DNA of 64,000 bases from assembly GCF_900230225.1 (NCBI RefSeq), contig NZ_OCNH01000002.1, forward strand, positions 993,844 through 1,057,843. The letters are read 5' to 3'. Numbering within the stretch: the first letter of the stretch is position 1; every line of letters starts with the position of its first letter. Source of the DNA: Spirosoma fluviale (GTDB lineage: Bacteria > Bacteroidota > Bacteroidia > Cytophagales > Spirosomataceae). Positions 36,236 through 44,723 of this stretch are shown piece after piece. A program made the translations under genes and the position numbers. A model generated the notes under the pieces. That model was not told where the DNA came from. It worked only from the letters and a program-made list of their open reading frames with translations, and ran no database searches.

Positions 36236-37237
36236 TTAAATCCGTTCGGCAATGAAAGCGGCTACTTCGGCTAGCCGGTTCGAAAAGCCCCATTCGTTGT
36301 CGTACCAGGCCGCTACAGACAACAGGTTACCTTCTTTAGCCGTGAGGGGTAAGTCAATAATGGACGAGTGGGGATCGGCAACAATGCGGGCCGACGACCA
36401 TTCGTCTTCCAGCGTATCCATTACCCCTTTCAGTGGGCCTTCTGAGGCTGCTTTGCGAAAGGCATCATTCACTTCCTGTACCGTACAGTCTTTCTCGGTA
36501 ATGAGGTTCAGTTCGGCAATGCTGCCGGTGCGCGTGGGTACCCGGTAAGCTTTGCCCGTAATTTTAAGATCGCTCCAGATAAACTGTAATGTTTTGGCGG
36601 CCCCCGACGACGATGGAATGATGTTTTCGGCTGCGGCCCACGAATCGCGCCGGTCTTTCATGGGCTGGTCCGTCAGTGATTGGGTATTGGTATACGAGTG
36701 TACCGTTGAAAAGAGGCCGTACTGAATACCGAAGTTCTCCCGAATAACCTTTACAACGGCCGCCAGGGCATTGGTCGTGCAACTCCCCATGCTGACAATA
36801 TGGTGATTGGCCGGATCGAAGGTATCCAGGTTTATGCCCTTTAGCAACACCGCATCGCAGTCGTCCAGCGATTTGCTGGGGGCGCTGATGAGTACGTATT
36901 TGGCACCTTTGTCGAGGTGAGCCTGCGCACCCGCCCGGGTAGTGGCGCGGCCAGTGCAGTCAACTACGAGGTCGACGCCCAGCGCGGCCCAGTCTGGTAT
37001 ATCTTTAGATGAATTGATATACGGAATAGTTCGCTCACCAATGGTTAACTGGCCCTCACTCCCGGAAACGGGTTCGTGCCAGCGACCGTAGTTTGTGTCG
37101 ACGGCAAAGAGAGCGGCCAGTGTGGGCTCGTCCCGGATGTCGGAAATAGAAACGGGGACAAATAAGTTATTCTGCAAGCCAACGCGCAGAAATTGTCGGC
37201 CAATGCGGCCAAATCCATGCAAAGCGATTGTTGCCAT
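36236..37237 (-). CDS. gap: Glyceraldehyde-3-phosphate dehydrogenase family
   Basis: 333 residues from the ATG at 37237, giving the N-terminus MATIALHGFGRIGRQFLR with the Rossmann GxGxxGR. The catalytic Cys is in MGSCTTN at residue 153, and TVHSYTNTQSLTDQP supplies the catalytic His. The residues around the cofactor site (ISDIRDEPTLAALFAVDTNYG) and the M-G before the catalytic Cys differ from the usual glycolytic consensus, so an erythrose-4-phosphate dehydrogenase-like or gluconeogenic paralogue is possible. No other glycolytic gene is nearby. Confidence 0.88.
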   Translation of the reverse strand: MATIALHGFGRIGRQFLRVGLQNNLFVPVSISDIRDEPTLAALFAVDTNYGRWHEPVSGSEGQLTIGERTIPYINSSKDIPDWAALGVDLVVDCTGRATTRAGAQAHLDKGAKYVLISAPSKSLDDCDAVLLKGINLDTFDPANHHIVSMGSCTTNALAAVVKVIRENFGIQYGLFSTVHSYTNTQSLTDQPMKDRRDSWAAAENIIPSSSGAAKTLQFIWSDLKITGKAYRVPTRTGSIAELNLITEKDCTVQEVNDAFRKAASEGPLKGVMDTLEDEWSSARIVADPHSSIIDLPLTAKEGNLLSVAAWYDNEWGFSNRLAEVAAFIAERI

Positions 37238-37255
37238 ACGAAGCGGGAGTAGAGA

Positions 37256-37309
37256 TTTGGTTCTAGCCAAACAACTACCTTGTCTGGCAGTTGTTTGGCT
37301 AAAACCAAA
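37256..37309. terminator. 21-bp inverted repeat between sigma factor and GAPDH genes
   Basis: Arms 37256-37276 and 37289-37309 pair with one mismatch. It lies downstream of the sigma factor gene and just upstream of the GAPDH start, so it may insulate the two. Confidence 0.6.
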
Positions 37310-37347
37310 ATCATGAATCGTACGGAAGCCTGTTCGCCTGCCTGATC

Positions 37348-37896
37348 TTAATAAGCAGTTTGAACGTAAAAGCGACGGACTTTTTCGCGCGAGCGTTTCA
37401 GTCGCATTTTTACGGCACTCACATTTAAGTCGAGCTCTTTGGCAATCTGATTGATATCCAGCCCCTGCTGGTACTTCATTTGCAGAAGTGTAACGTCTTC
37501 GGTTGCTATTTTACTCAATGCTTTGGCAAGGTAGTAGGCACGCTCTTCAAACTGGTCCGACTCATTCATATCCACAAACTGATGAGTTACATCTTCATCT
37601 AATGACTTGACTGGTAGTCGGTTAGACAACTTAATCTGGTCCATGCAATAGTTATAGGCAATGGAATATAGCCAGGTGGAGAAAGTTGATCGTTCCTGAA
37701 AACGATCCAGGCGGGCGAACGTCCGGATGAAAATGTCATGCGTAAAATCTTCCGCTTTTTCGGTGTCTTTTGTTATCGAAAGGCATCGATTATAGACCTT
37801 ACCCACGTATCGGTTGTAGAGCGCTTCAAAACAAGCGGTTGGGTTAGTTCTAAGTTGTTGTCTGATTAATTCTTCGTCGTTGAGTTGTCTTTTCAT
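37348..37896 (-). CDS. ECF-type RNA polymerase sigma factor
   Basis: 182 residues. Region 2 is FEALYNRYVGKVYNRCLSI through FTHDIFIRTFARLDRF (about 23-82) and ends in STFSTWLYSIAYNYCMDQIK. Region 4 is the HTH INQIAKELDLNVSAVKMRLKRSREKVR near the C-terminus. The linker is acidic. No anti-sigma factor gene is adjacent, which is common in Bacteroidota for ECF sigma factors controlled otherwise. The upstream region 37897-38229 is AT-rich. Confidence 0.9.
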   Translation of the reverse strand: MKRQLNDEELIRQQLRTNPTACFEALYNRYVGKVYNRCLSITKDTEKAEDFTHDIFIRTFARLDRFQERSTFSTWLYSIAYNYCMDQIKLSNRLPVKSLDEDVTHQFVDMNESDQFEERAYYLAKALSKIATEDVTLLQMKYQQGLDINQIAKELDLNVSAVKMRLKRSREKVRRFYVQTAY

Positions 37897-38229
37897 GAAT
37901 GTAGTGAACTTTGTAAGTTAACGTTTGTGGATAGCAGTTAATTTACTTTTTATTATGACACGAATTTGTGTGTAAATGTTGGCTGACGACAACAAATTTC
38001 GATGAATAGCGGTTTTTGGGCAGTTTTTGGTAATAAATCGTAAACTTATATCTCCTTTATATGTACTATGATTGCATGATATATGCATTATGAAAATATA
38101 AAAGGTTACTGGTCAGGTAATTTGTTAAAGAAATGACTTAATGACCATAATCTAATTTATATGCTAAATTATAAGACTAATCTAAGTGCTTAGGGTTTAA
38201 TTGAACGGATTGGGTTTATTGAAAAATAC
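37897..38229. other. AT-rich divergent promoter region
   Basis: 333 bases between the divergent sigma factor and response regulator genes. It is strongly AT-rich, with no reading frame and no long hairpin. It probably contains both promoters. Confidence 0.5.
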
Positions 38230-38637
38230 ATGCATAGGCGGGCTGAACGAGAGCTGGTTATTTTCATCGTTACGGATTCGGATGATGAATTTTATTTTTA
38301 CCGACAGGCATTTGCGGAAGTTTGCCCGGTAGCCATCCTCTACTTCTTCACGCGGAAGGGGGACTTACTTGATGCCCTTAAAGCGGGTATTTATCCCAAA
38401 CCTGTATTAATTCTGATGGACTGGAACATGGCTGCCCGCAAAGGCTACGTGGCGCTCTCCTGGTTAGCGCAATCCCCTGTCTGGCAAACGGTGCCGGTTG
38501 TGATCATGACCAGTGCGCTCAAACCGGTCGACGAAGCAAAATGTACCCAATTAGACTACGAACTGGTTCTGCCCAAAGAAACTACGTACGCTAAACAACT
38601 CCAGCAATTACGGGGGCTTGTCCGGGCCTTTGTTTAA
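38230..38637 (+). CDS. Stand-alone response regulator receiver protein
   Basis: 135 residues comprising a single receiver domain. The acidic pair is in TDSDDE (residues 16-19), the phospho-acceptor Asp is D64 in LMDWNM, the conserved Thr is in IMTSA, and the Lys is in LPKE. There is no output domain, so it acts by protein contact, as in phosphorelays or CheY-like control. It is a distant relative of the two receivers at 47227 and 47903. No histidine kinase is near. Confidence 0.85.
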   Translation: MHRRAERELVIFIVTDSDDEFYFYRQAFAEVCPVAILYFFTRKGDLLDALKAGIYPKPVLILMDWNMAARKGYVALSWLAQSPVWQTVPVVIMTSALKPVDEAKCTQLDYELVLPKETTYAKQLQQLRGLVRAFV

Positions 38638-38646
38638 TGAAGTTCT

Positions 38647-38724
38647 GGTAGAGTGGTAACATAATAAAGGGGTGAAGTAAGGCCATTTGACCACTCCACC
38701 CCTTTATTATGTTACCACTCTACC
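38647..38724. terminator. Perfect 28-bp inverted repeat between convergent genes
   Basis: Arms 38647-38674 and 38697-38724 are exact reverse complements. It lies between the receiver protein (+) and the UDP-galactopyranose mutase (-); the right arm ends four bases before the mutase stop codon. Confidence 0.8.
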
Positions 38725-38727
38725 CCC

Positions 38728-39849
38728 TTAGGAGTTTATGGCCTCCTGTAACGAATCGGCACCCACTAACTTCTTATACAGTGTAAGCGCCTGAGCCACT
38801 ACCTGATCCATGTTATAATAGCGATAGGTACCCAGTCGTCCAACAAAATGAACAGATTTCTGCTCGTCGGCCAATTGTTTGTACTGGCGGTACAGGGCCG
38901 CGTTTTCGGGTCTTGGAACCGGATAGTACGGATCGCCCTCATCCTGCGGATATTCGAACGTGATGCTTGTCTTTGGATGCTCCTGCCCGGTTAGCTTTTT
39001 ATACTCCGTAATACGGGTATAGGCATGATCGTTTGGGTAGTTAACCACCGAAACTGGCTGGTAATCTTCCACATCGATCGTCTGGTGATCGAAACGCAGC
39101 GAGCGGTACGGAAGTTTGCCAAAACAGTAATCGAAATACTCATCGACCGGACCGGTATAAATCAGTTCATCGTACGAAAGCTCATCTTTCACTTCTTTGA
39201 AGTCGGTGCCGAGCATCAGCTGGATGTTGGGATGCGCTACCATTTTCTCGAACATCTTGGTGTAGCCATGTAAAGGCATACACTGGAACTGATCCGTAAA
39301 ATAGCGGTCGTCCTGGTTGGTTCGGGTAGGAATGCGGGAGGTTACCATCTTATCGAGTTCGGATGGATCGACGCCCCATTGCTTGCGGGTATAGCCCCGG
39401 AAAAACTTCTCGTACAAGTCGCGCCCTACCTGACTGACAACCACATCTTCGGAGGTTCGGATATCCTTTACGGGTTCACCTACCGATGCAAAATAGTCGG
39501 CCAGTTCCTCAGAAGTAAATGAAAAACCATATAGTTTATTAACGGTATCGAGGTTGATCGGAATGGGCAACAGCTGTCCATCTACTGAGGCCAGCACCCG
39601 GTGTTCGTAAGGCCGCCACTCGGTAAACTGCGACAGGTAAGTAACAACCTCGGGGGAGTTGGTATGGAAAATGTGCGGCCCATACTGGTGAATAAGAATG
39701 CCATCTTCATTCAGGCAATCATAGGCATTACCACCGATGTGCGGACGCTTGTCAATAATCAGGATTTTTTTGTCAGCCTGCGTTGCCAGGCGTTCGGCCA
39801 ACACGCTACCGGCAAAGCCAGCACCAACAATGACATAATCGAAATGCAT
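38728..39849 (-). CDS. glf: UDP-galactopyranose mutase
   Basis: 373 residues from the ATG at 39849, which opens with the FAD-binding motif YVIVGAGFAGSVLAERLA. The conserved GPHIFHTN and VNKLYGFSFTSEEL blocks, the active-site RGYTRKQWG, the RIPTRTNQDDRYF loop and the C-terminal FVGRLGTYRYYNMDQVVAQAL are all present. It interconverts UDP-galactopyranose and UDP-galactofuranose for surface polysaccharides. It is a single gene here, with no galactofuranosyltransferase nearby. Confidence 0.95.
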   Translation of the reverse strand: MHFDYVIVGAGFAGSVLAERLATQADKKILIIDKRPHIGGNAYDCLNEDGILIHQYGPHIFHTNSPEVVTYLSQFTEWRPYEHRVLASVDGQLLPIPINLDTVNKLYGFSFTSEELADYFASVGEPVKDIRTSEDVVVSQVGRDLYEKFFRGYTRKQWGVDPSELDKMVTSRIPTRTNQDDRYFTDQFQCMPLHGYTKMFEKMVAHPNIQLMLGTDFKEVKDELSYDELIYTGPVDEYFDYCFGKLPYRSLRFDHQTIDVEDYQPVSVVNYPNDHAYTRITEYKKLTGQEHPKTSITFEYPQDEGDPYYPVPRPENAALYRQYKQLADEQKSVHFVGRLGTYRYYNMDQVVAQALTLYKKLVGADSLQEAINS

Positions 39850-40399
39850 ATAGTATAAACGTAAAGCGTTAAGTGAAACATAGCGTAAAGCAACCGGGCA
39901 CTTTACGTACACTACCTGGCTGATGATCGTCTGTCAGACAAGCTGAAACGTGAAAGTTGATTGCTGCGTACCCGTATCAATGACAAAAAAGTCAGTGGAT
40001 ACTCGTATCGAAATGGTACAGGTACAATAAAGTAGAGGTTGTAGAGGCAGGTACAAAAATGGGTAGCTTTGCTCGGATAACCAAACCAAATGACAGACAG
40101 ATGTTACTGTCCAATTGGTAAATGGTTGCTTCACTAACCGAGTTTTGTAACTGAAAGGAGATGCCGCAGAACGAATTGAGACCAGCATGACAACGTTTAT
40201 AGGTAATTGCGCGCTGTGGCATCCATTCTGTTTTATCTCTGGCTTACAAACACACTATTTATACTAACTAACAAAAGGTATAATGTGGCTTAGGCATCTC
40301 CGGAAAAAATAAGGCAACGGTCCCGTCTTACTAAGCGGCTTTATGGTATGTAACTGATTAATTGGTTGTTAAGAGATTTTTTTCTATACGGCAAACGGT
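39850..40399. other. Long stretch without a gene
   Basis: About 550 bases upstream of glf. Small overlapping frames occur on the minus strand (39934-40222) but have coding-unlike composition. It probably contains the glf promoter and decayed sequence. Confidence 0.4.
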
Positions 40400-40669
40400 T
40401 CATTGTATACGGCTTACATTCCGTTTGTTTTTGGCTTGTTTATCGGTCAAAGCACTATCCAGGCACCGGTTAAACGGATCGGGCTCTTCGAATAGAGAGC
40501 GGGTAAAGTTGACTTTGTACATACCGCCCCCATATTTGGCTACCGGCTTCCGTTGCCACATCAGGTAGTCGAGCCTGGCATCGGGTGGATAGGGGAGGTC
40601 CGCAGCACCATGTACTTTGTTTGCATTTGGTACAATCGGATTAGTTAGAAACGTAACGCCCTGCCGGAT
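40400..40669 (-). pseudogene. Orphan C-terminal gene fragment
   Basis: On the minus strand an open frame of 89 codons runs from just after a stop (40670-40672) to a TGA at 40400-40402, without any start codon near its beginning. The translation looks like real protein, with segments such as GVTFLTNPIVPNANK, YPPDARLDYLMWQRKP and FEEPDPFNRCLDSALTD. I do not recognise the family. The lack of a start and the protein-like composition suggest the 3' remnant of a lost gene. It lies in a region with three other broken genes. Confidence 0.5.
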
Positions 40670-40800
40670 TTACACAGGCTTTTTTGCCACAAAATGAAGC
40701 TGTACCGTTACCTCATTTATTACGCTCACCAGTAGGCTCCTCTTCCCCTATTGGGCGTTAAGACCCTGTTCATTAACAACGTTATAAATCAGTTTGACCA

Positions 40801-41244
40801 ATGAAAAAGATCGTAATGATGGGGGCCATGTTACTGACAGTAGCAGCCTTTAGCGCACAGGCGCAGACAACGAATTCAGGAAGCAGCTCATCGAATGGCA
40901 CGACTACCAATACGGGTTCGGGCACATCAGGCACGAGCGGCACGAGTGGGTCAACAACGGGCTCCGGCACAACTGGCTCTGGTACCACCGGCAGCGGTTC
41001 AACGATGGGCACGGGTACTACGGGTAGCGGTTCAACGGTGGGCACAGGCACTACGGGTAGCGGGTCGAGTACATACGGTACCGGTAATCAGGGTAGCAGT
41101 TCGGTCTCTACGCAGTCTGGCTCAACCACGCAGGGCTCATCCCAGAACCAGGGCCGGAGCGGTCGGAAAGCAAAACGGAATAGCAATAACCAGAGTGTTA
41201 GTGGCAGCTCTTCGTCGTCCACCAGCACTCCTCCGGAAAAATAA
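40801..41244 (+). CDS. Secreted low-complexity Gly/Ser/Thr-rich protein
   Basis: 147 residues. Residues 1-21 are a signal peptide ending SAQAQ. About 25-105 consist of short degenerate repeats of the kind TGSGTTGSGSTMGTG, followed by a Ser/Gln region and a small basic patch GRSGRKAKRN near the C-terminus. It is probably disordered and extracellular or periplasmic. The repeat tract at the DNA level (about 40910-41075) is a likely slippage site that would change length between strains. A strong hairpin follows at 41267. Confidence 0.7.
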   Translation: MKKIVMMGAMLLTVAAFSAQAQTTNSGSSSSNGTTTNTGSGTSGTSGTSGSTTGSGTTGSGTTGSGSTMGTGTTGSGSTVGTGTTGSGSSTYGTGNQGSSSVSTQSGSTTQGSSQNQGRSGRKAKRNSNNQSVSGSSSSSTSTPPEK

Positions 41245-41266
41245 GTGAATGCCGGTTAAGTTGAAG

Positions 41267-41323
41267 CAACGTCCCCCGGTTGGATCACCCGATACCCGTG
41301 TGTGATTCAACCGGGGGACGTTG
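41267..41323 (+). terminator. Hairpin terminator
   Basis: Arms 41267-41282 and 41308-41323 pair perfectly and pairing continues inward (GATCAC/GTGATT). It lies 23 bases after the low-complexity gene. Confidence 0.7.
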
Positions 41324-41355
41324 GCTGAAACCCGGTCTGTTGAACGAATAAGGCC

Positions 41356-41544
41356 ATGCAAACACGAATCAGAACCTATTTTCCTGTCGACTGGGGTGGT
41401 GTCGACGAGGGTACTCACATAATCGACGCGGCTGGTGCCGATGAGGATTTCGATACGAATAATGATTTGGACGACGATGATGCAGACGATGCTGCGGGCT
41501 CGGATGAAATGGGACCAGCGACCGTATCGGGCGGTAACGCGTAA
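41356..41544 (+). CDS. Small very acidic protein
   Basis: 62 residues. The centre is a long run of Asp with few other residues (NNDLDDDDADDAAGSD), and the C-terminus is Gly/Ala-rich. No known domain. It is framed by two hairpins (41267-41323 and 41590-41632), supporting a separate short transcript. It may be a disordered cytoplasmic protein. Confidence 0.5.
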   Translation: MQTRIRTYFPVDWGGVDEGTHIIDAAGADEDFDTNNDLDDDDADDAAGSDEMGPATVSGGNA

Positions 41545-41589
41545 CGAATCGATCTCGATTCCAGCCGGGCAGGTGCATGAGAGACTTGT

Positions 41590-41632
41590 GGAGGTGGCCA
41601 GTTAGTGATAGTACGATTAATTGGCCACCTCG
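41590..41632 (+). terminator. Hairpin terminator
   Basis: GGAGGTGGCCA-type arm at 41590-41600 pairs with TGGCCACCTC at 41622-41631. It lies 46 bases after the small acidic gene. The rest of 41545-41906 holds nothing recognisable. Confidence 0.6.
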
Positions 41633-41906
41633 TCTTAAAAACACCTGCCAGATTGGGAAAGGTACTGGGTAGGGTGATGCCAAAAACAAAATGGCTTCAT
41701 CGTGGCTTTAAGAACCATGCGGTCAGGTACATAAGGCTTTTTACTGCCCGGAAGACTTGAAGTAATTAATAACGCCTGGCTGTTTCGTGAAGCCATTTCC
41801 TCACAAGACACATGGACGAACAGATGTACGCAGACGAGCGGTGTTTAGAAAACCAAACCAAGGGGCGGGCAGTAGGCTCTAGCGAGCAGCCGCTGGCCAA
41901 TAGCTG

Positions 41907-43262
41907 ATGAGCAACCAAAAACAAAACAAATGGACGCCGAACGAACCTCTACTAAACAAACTGGCCTTATGGGGCGGTCTGGAATGTACTGTTAACCGGG
42001 TAGGTGAAGAGTATCAGGATCAGACGGTGCGCAGTGGTCACCATGATCGACTGCACGATCTGGATTTAATTGCCGACCTGGGCATCAGTGCCCTGCGTTA
42101 CCCTGTTTTGTGGGAGCGTACAGCACCCGATCACCCCGATGAACTGAACTGGACCTGGCCTGATGAACGGCTCAACCGGTTGCGTCAGTTAGGCATCCGG
42201 CCTATTGTCGGGCTGGTGCACCACGGCTGCGGCCCCCGTTACGCTACGTACAATGAACCGGCCTTTGAACACGGGCTGGCCCGCTATGCCCGGCAGGTGG
42301 CTGAACGATACCCCTGGGTCGATGCCTATACGCCCATCAATGAACCCCTGACCACCGCCCGTTTTGGAGGACTCTACGGACTCTGGTATCCGCACGGTCG
42401 GTCGAATCGGGCTTTTGTCGATCTGTTGCTGCGCGAGTGCCGGGCCACCATCCGGGTCATGGCCGAAATCAGGGCCGTACAACCCAACGCCCAGCTTATC
42501 CAGACCGATGACCTGGGCAAAACCCACAGTACACCGCTCCTCAGCTACCAGGCAGAGCTGGAGAACGAGCGTCGGTGGCTGGGTTGGGATTTACTCTGCG
42601 GACGGGTAACGCCCCACCATCCACTATGGGCGTATTTACGGGAGTCGGGCGCTTCGGAAGCAGATTTATGGTTTCTGGTTGAACATGCCTGCCCACCCTC
42701 GATAATCGGGGTCAATCATTACGTTACCAGCGAGCGGTACATCGACCATCGGATTCATCAGTATCCGGCTCATCTGCACGGGGGCAACGGTTGCCATCGG
42801 TATGCCGATACAGAGGTGGTACGCGCGGCTCCCGCGCAACGCAGCGGTCTGGCTCACTTACTGCTGGAGGCCTGGGATCGGTATGCCATACCCATGGTCG
42901 TAACGGAGGCTCACCTGGGCGACCGGCCGGAACAACAGATGCGGTGGCTGGGCGAACTCTGGCAGCACGCGCAGCAGGCACAGGCCGCCGGTGCTGATGT
43001 CCGGGCCGTGTCGGTCTGGGCAATTTTGGGTATGTATGACTGGCACTGCCTGCTCACCCGGCTCGAAAACCGGTATGAACCGGGGGTATTCAACGTTAGC
43101 AGCGGCAGTCCGGAACCCACCGAGATGGTGCCTATGCTGAAACGGTTAGCCGCCGGTGAACCAATAGCGTCGTTAATACCGCCCGGACCGGGGTGGTGGC
43201 AAACCCCCGAAGCTCAAATCTACTGCATTCCCGAGCCTTTAGTCAGCACTCCAGTTGAGTAA
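41907..43262 (+). CDS. Glycoside hydrolase family 1-like protein
   Basis: 451 residues. The N-terminus LALWGGLECTVNRVGEEYQDQ and WERTAPDHPDELNWTWPDERL resemble bacterial GH1-like proteins often linked to dTDP-4-dehydrorhamnose reductase domains. The acid/base Glu is in YTPINEPLTTARF and a candidate nucleophile Glu is in MVVTEAHLGDR. It has no signal peptide, so the action would be cytoplasmic. The related proteins I know are frequently fused at the C-terminus to an NAD-binding sugar reductase; here the protein ends soon after GWWQTPEAQIY, so it may be the unfused or shortened form. Confidence 0.75.
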   Translation: MSNQKQNKWTPNEPLLNKLALWGGLECTVNRVGEEYQDQTVRSGHHDRLHDLDLIADLGISALRYPVLWERTAPDHPDELNWTWPDERLNRLRQLGIRPIVGLVHHGCGPRYATYNEPAFEHGLARYARQVAERYPWVDAYTPINEPLTTARFGGLYGLWYPHGRSNRAFVDLLLRECRATIRVMAEIRAVQPNAQLIQTDDLGKTHSTPLLSYQAELENERRWLGWDLLCGRVTPHHPLWAYLRESGASEADLWFLVEHACPPSIIGVNHYVTSERYIDHRIHQYPAHLHGGNGCHRYADTEVVRAAPAQRSGLAHLLLEAWDRYAIPMVVTEAHLGDRPEQQMRWLGELWQHAQQAQAAGADVRAVSVWAILGMYDWHCLLTRLENRYEPGVFNVSSGSPEPTEMVPMLKRLAAGEPIASLIPPGPGWWQTPEAQIYCIPEPLVSTPVE

Positions 43263-43284
43263 AGAGTCGGACCCAAACAGAATT

Positions 43285-43323
43285 TTACTGAACACTGAGA
43301 CAGACCGTCTCAGTGTTCAGTAA
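43285..43323. terminator. Perfect 17-bp hairpin
   Basis: Arms 43285-43301 and 43307-43323 pair exactly with a five-base loop. It ends the GH1-like gene and faces the end of the oxidase pseudogene. Confidence 0.75.
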
Positions 43324-43360
43324 GTGCCTATTAAACGGTGATTCATTCCTTAGGCTTGGC

Positions 43361-44700
43361 TTAGTGATGCTGCGCAAGCTGGTCGTTTAAGTTTTGGGCT
43401 TCGATCGCTTTTTCCAGCGGTACCTGCTCCTGTTCGTGAGTCAGGTTCGATTCAGGGGTCATGGAATACGGCACATTCTGCGGAATGAAATCTTCTTTCG
43501 CCCCGGGCTTGCTGTAGTCGTATGGCCAGCGATAGACGGCCGGCATATCGCCCGGCCAGTTGCCATGCCCCGGATGGATGGGGGCCGTCCATTCCAGTGT
43601 ATTCGACCGCCAGGGGTTTTGTACGGCTTTGCGGCCTCTGAACAGACTATACACAAAATTATAGATGAACACTCACTGAGCCGCGAACGTAATAATGGCG
43701 GCCAGGGTAATAAACGCGTCCATATCGGCAAATACATTCTTACTGAAATCATAACTGGTAAAGGCATAATAACGGCGAGGAAAGCCCGCAATACCTACGT
43801 AATGCATGGGAAAGAAAACCAGGTAAATACCCACGAAGGTTAGCCAGAAGTGAACATAACCCAGCCGTTCGATATCCAGCGCTGAGTTACCCAGAATAAT
43901 ACCCGTCAACCCGCCGGAGATAAAAAAGGAAACAAGACCAATGGAGAACAGCATGGCCGGGGTAAACCGAATATTTCCCCGCCAGAGGGCGGTGATGTAG
44001 TTGAAGGCTTTCACCGCCGAGGGCATTGCAATGATCAGGGTCAGGAACACGAAAATTGACCCCAGAAACGGATTCATTCCCGATACGAACATGTGGTGCG
44101 CCCAGACGATAAAGGATAAAAAGGCAATACCCATTATCGACGCGATCACGGCCCGATACCCGAAAATAGGCTTACGGGCATTGGTGGCAATGATCTCGGA
44201 GGTAATGCCCAGCGCGGGCAGAATAACGATGTACACTTCCGGGTGGCCCAGGAACCAGAACAGATGCTGAAACAGAATAGGACTTCCGCCCATATTAGGG
44301 AGTGCCTCCCCTTTTATATAAATCTCGGACAGGTAAAAGCTGGGTCGATCTTTCCCGCCTGATTGATCCAGCTACCCAGCAGAGGCCGCAGAAAGCTAAG
44401 GTCCATTTGACCAAACCCCAACTGAAGCCGGAAGATAATGGACAGACTCAGGCCAATAATTGCCCAGAAAATACCCGTAATCAGGTACTGCCGGGCAATG
44501 GTCTTGTGATCCTCGGAAAAGAGGTATTGGCGTAGTTTGCTTTGCGGTTCGTGTTCGGCATGAAGCGCGTGATGGGCTTTGGTTCCGGTGGCAATGGCGT
44601 CGGTTCGCTGGCTGGCCCGACTGGCTTTCGGCCTGGCGCTCCCGGCCATTAACCAGCTGAGAAGAAGGGCTGTAACGATAATGATCGCTGTGGTTACCAT
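43361..44700 (-). pseudogene. Cytochrome c oxidase subunit I (ctaD) with internal deletion and nonsense codon
   Basis: The first ~125 codons from the ATG at 44700 match a subunit I N-terminus (FSEDHKTIARQYLITG, QLGFGQMDLSFLRPLLG). They end at about 44320 and are joined, in another frame, to a later part of the same protein: FYLSEIYIKGEALPNMGGSP, then FLGHPEVYIVILPALG and WAHHMFVSG with copper-B histidines. Roughly 180-200 codons are missing, including early helices with haem ligands. A second lesion is the in-frame TGA at 43673-43675, after which the normal C-terminus (YNFVYSLFRGRKA) continues. The gene cannot make a working oxidase. It follows the glycosyltransferase gene closely. Confidence 0.9.
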
Positions 44701-44723
44701 AGCAGTAGAGAAGTAAATAGCCT

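Noticed and set aside
39934..40222. Two overlapping minus-strand frames upstream of glf
   Set aside because: They overlap in different frames, are rich in Ser, Thr, Leu and Cys as in random translation, and show no protein-like pattern.
40910..41075. CRISPR-like or tandem repeat array
   Set aside because: The repetition is codon-level Gly/Ser/Thr low complexity inside a secreted protein gene, not repeats with spacers.
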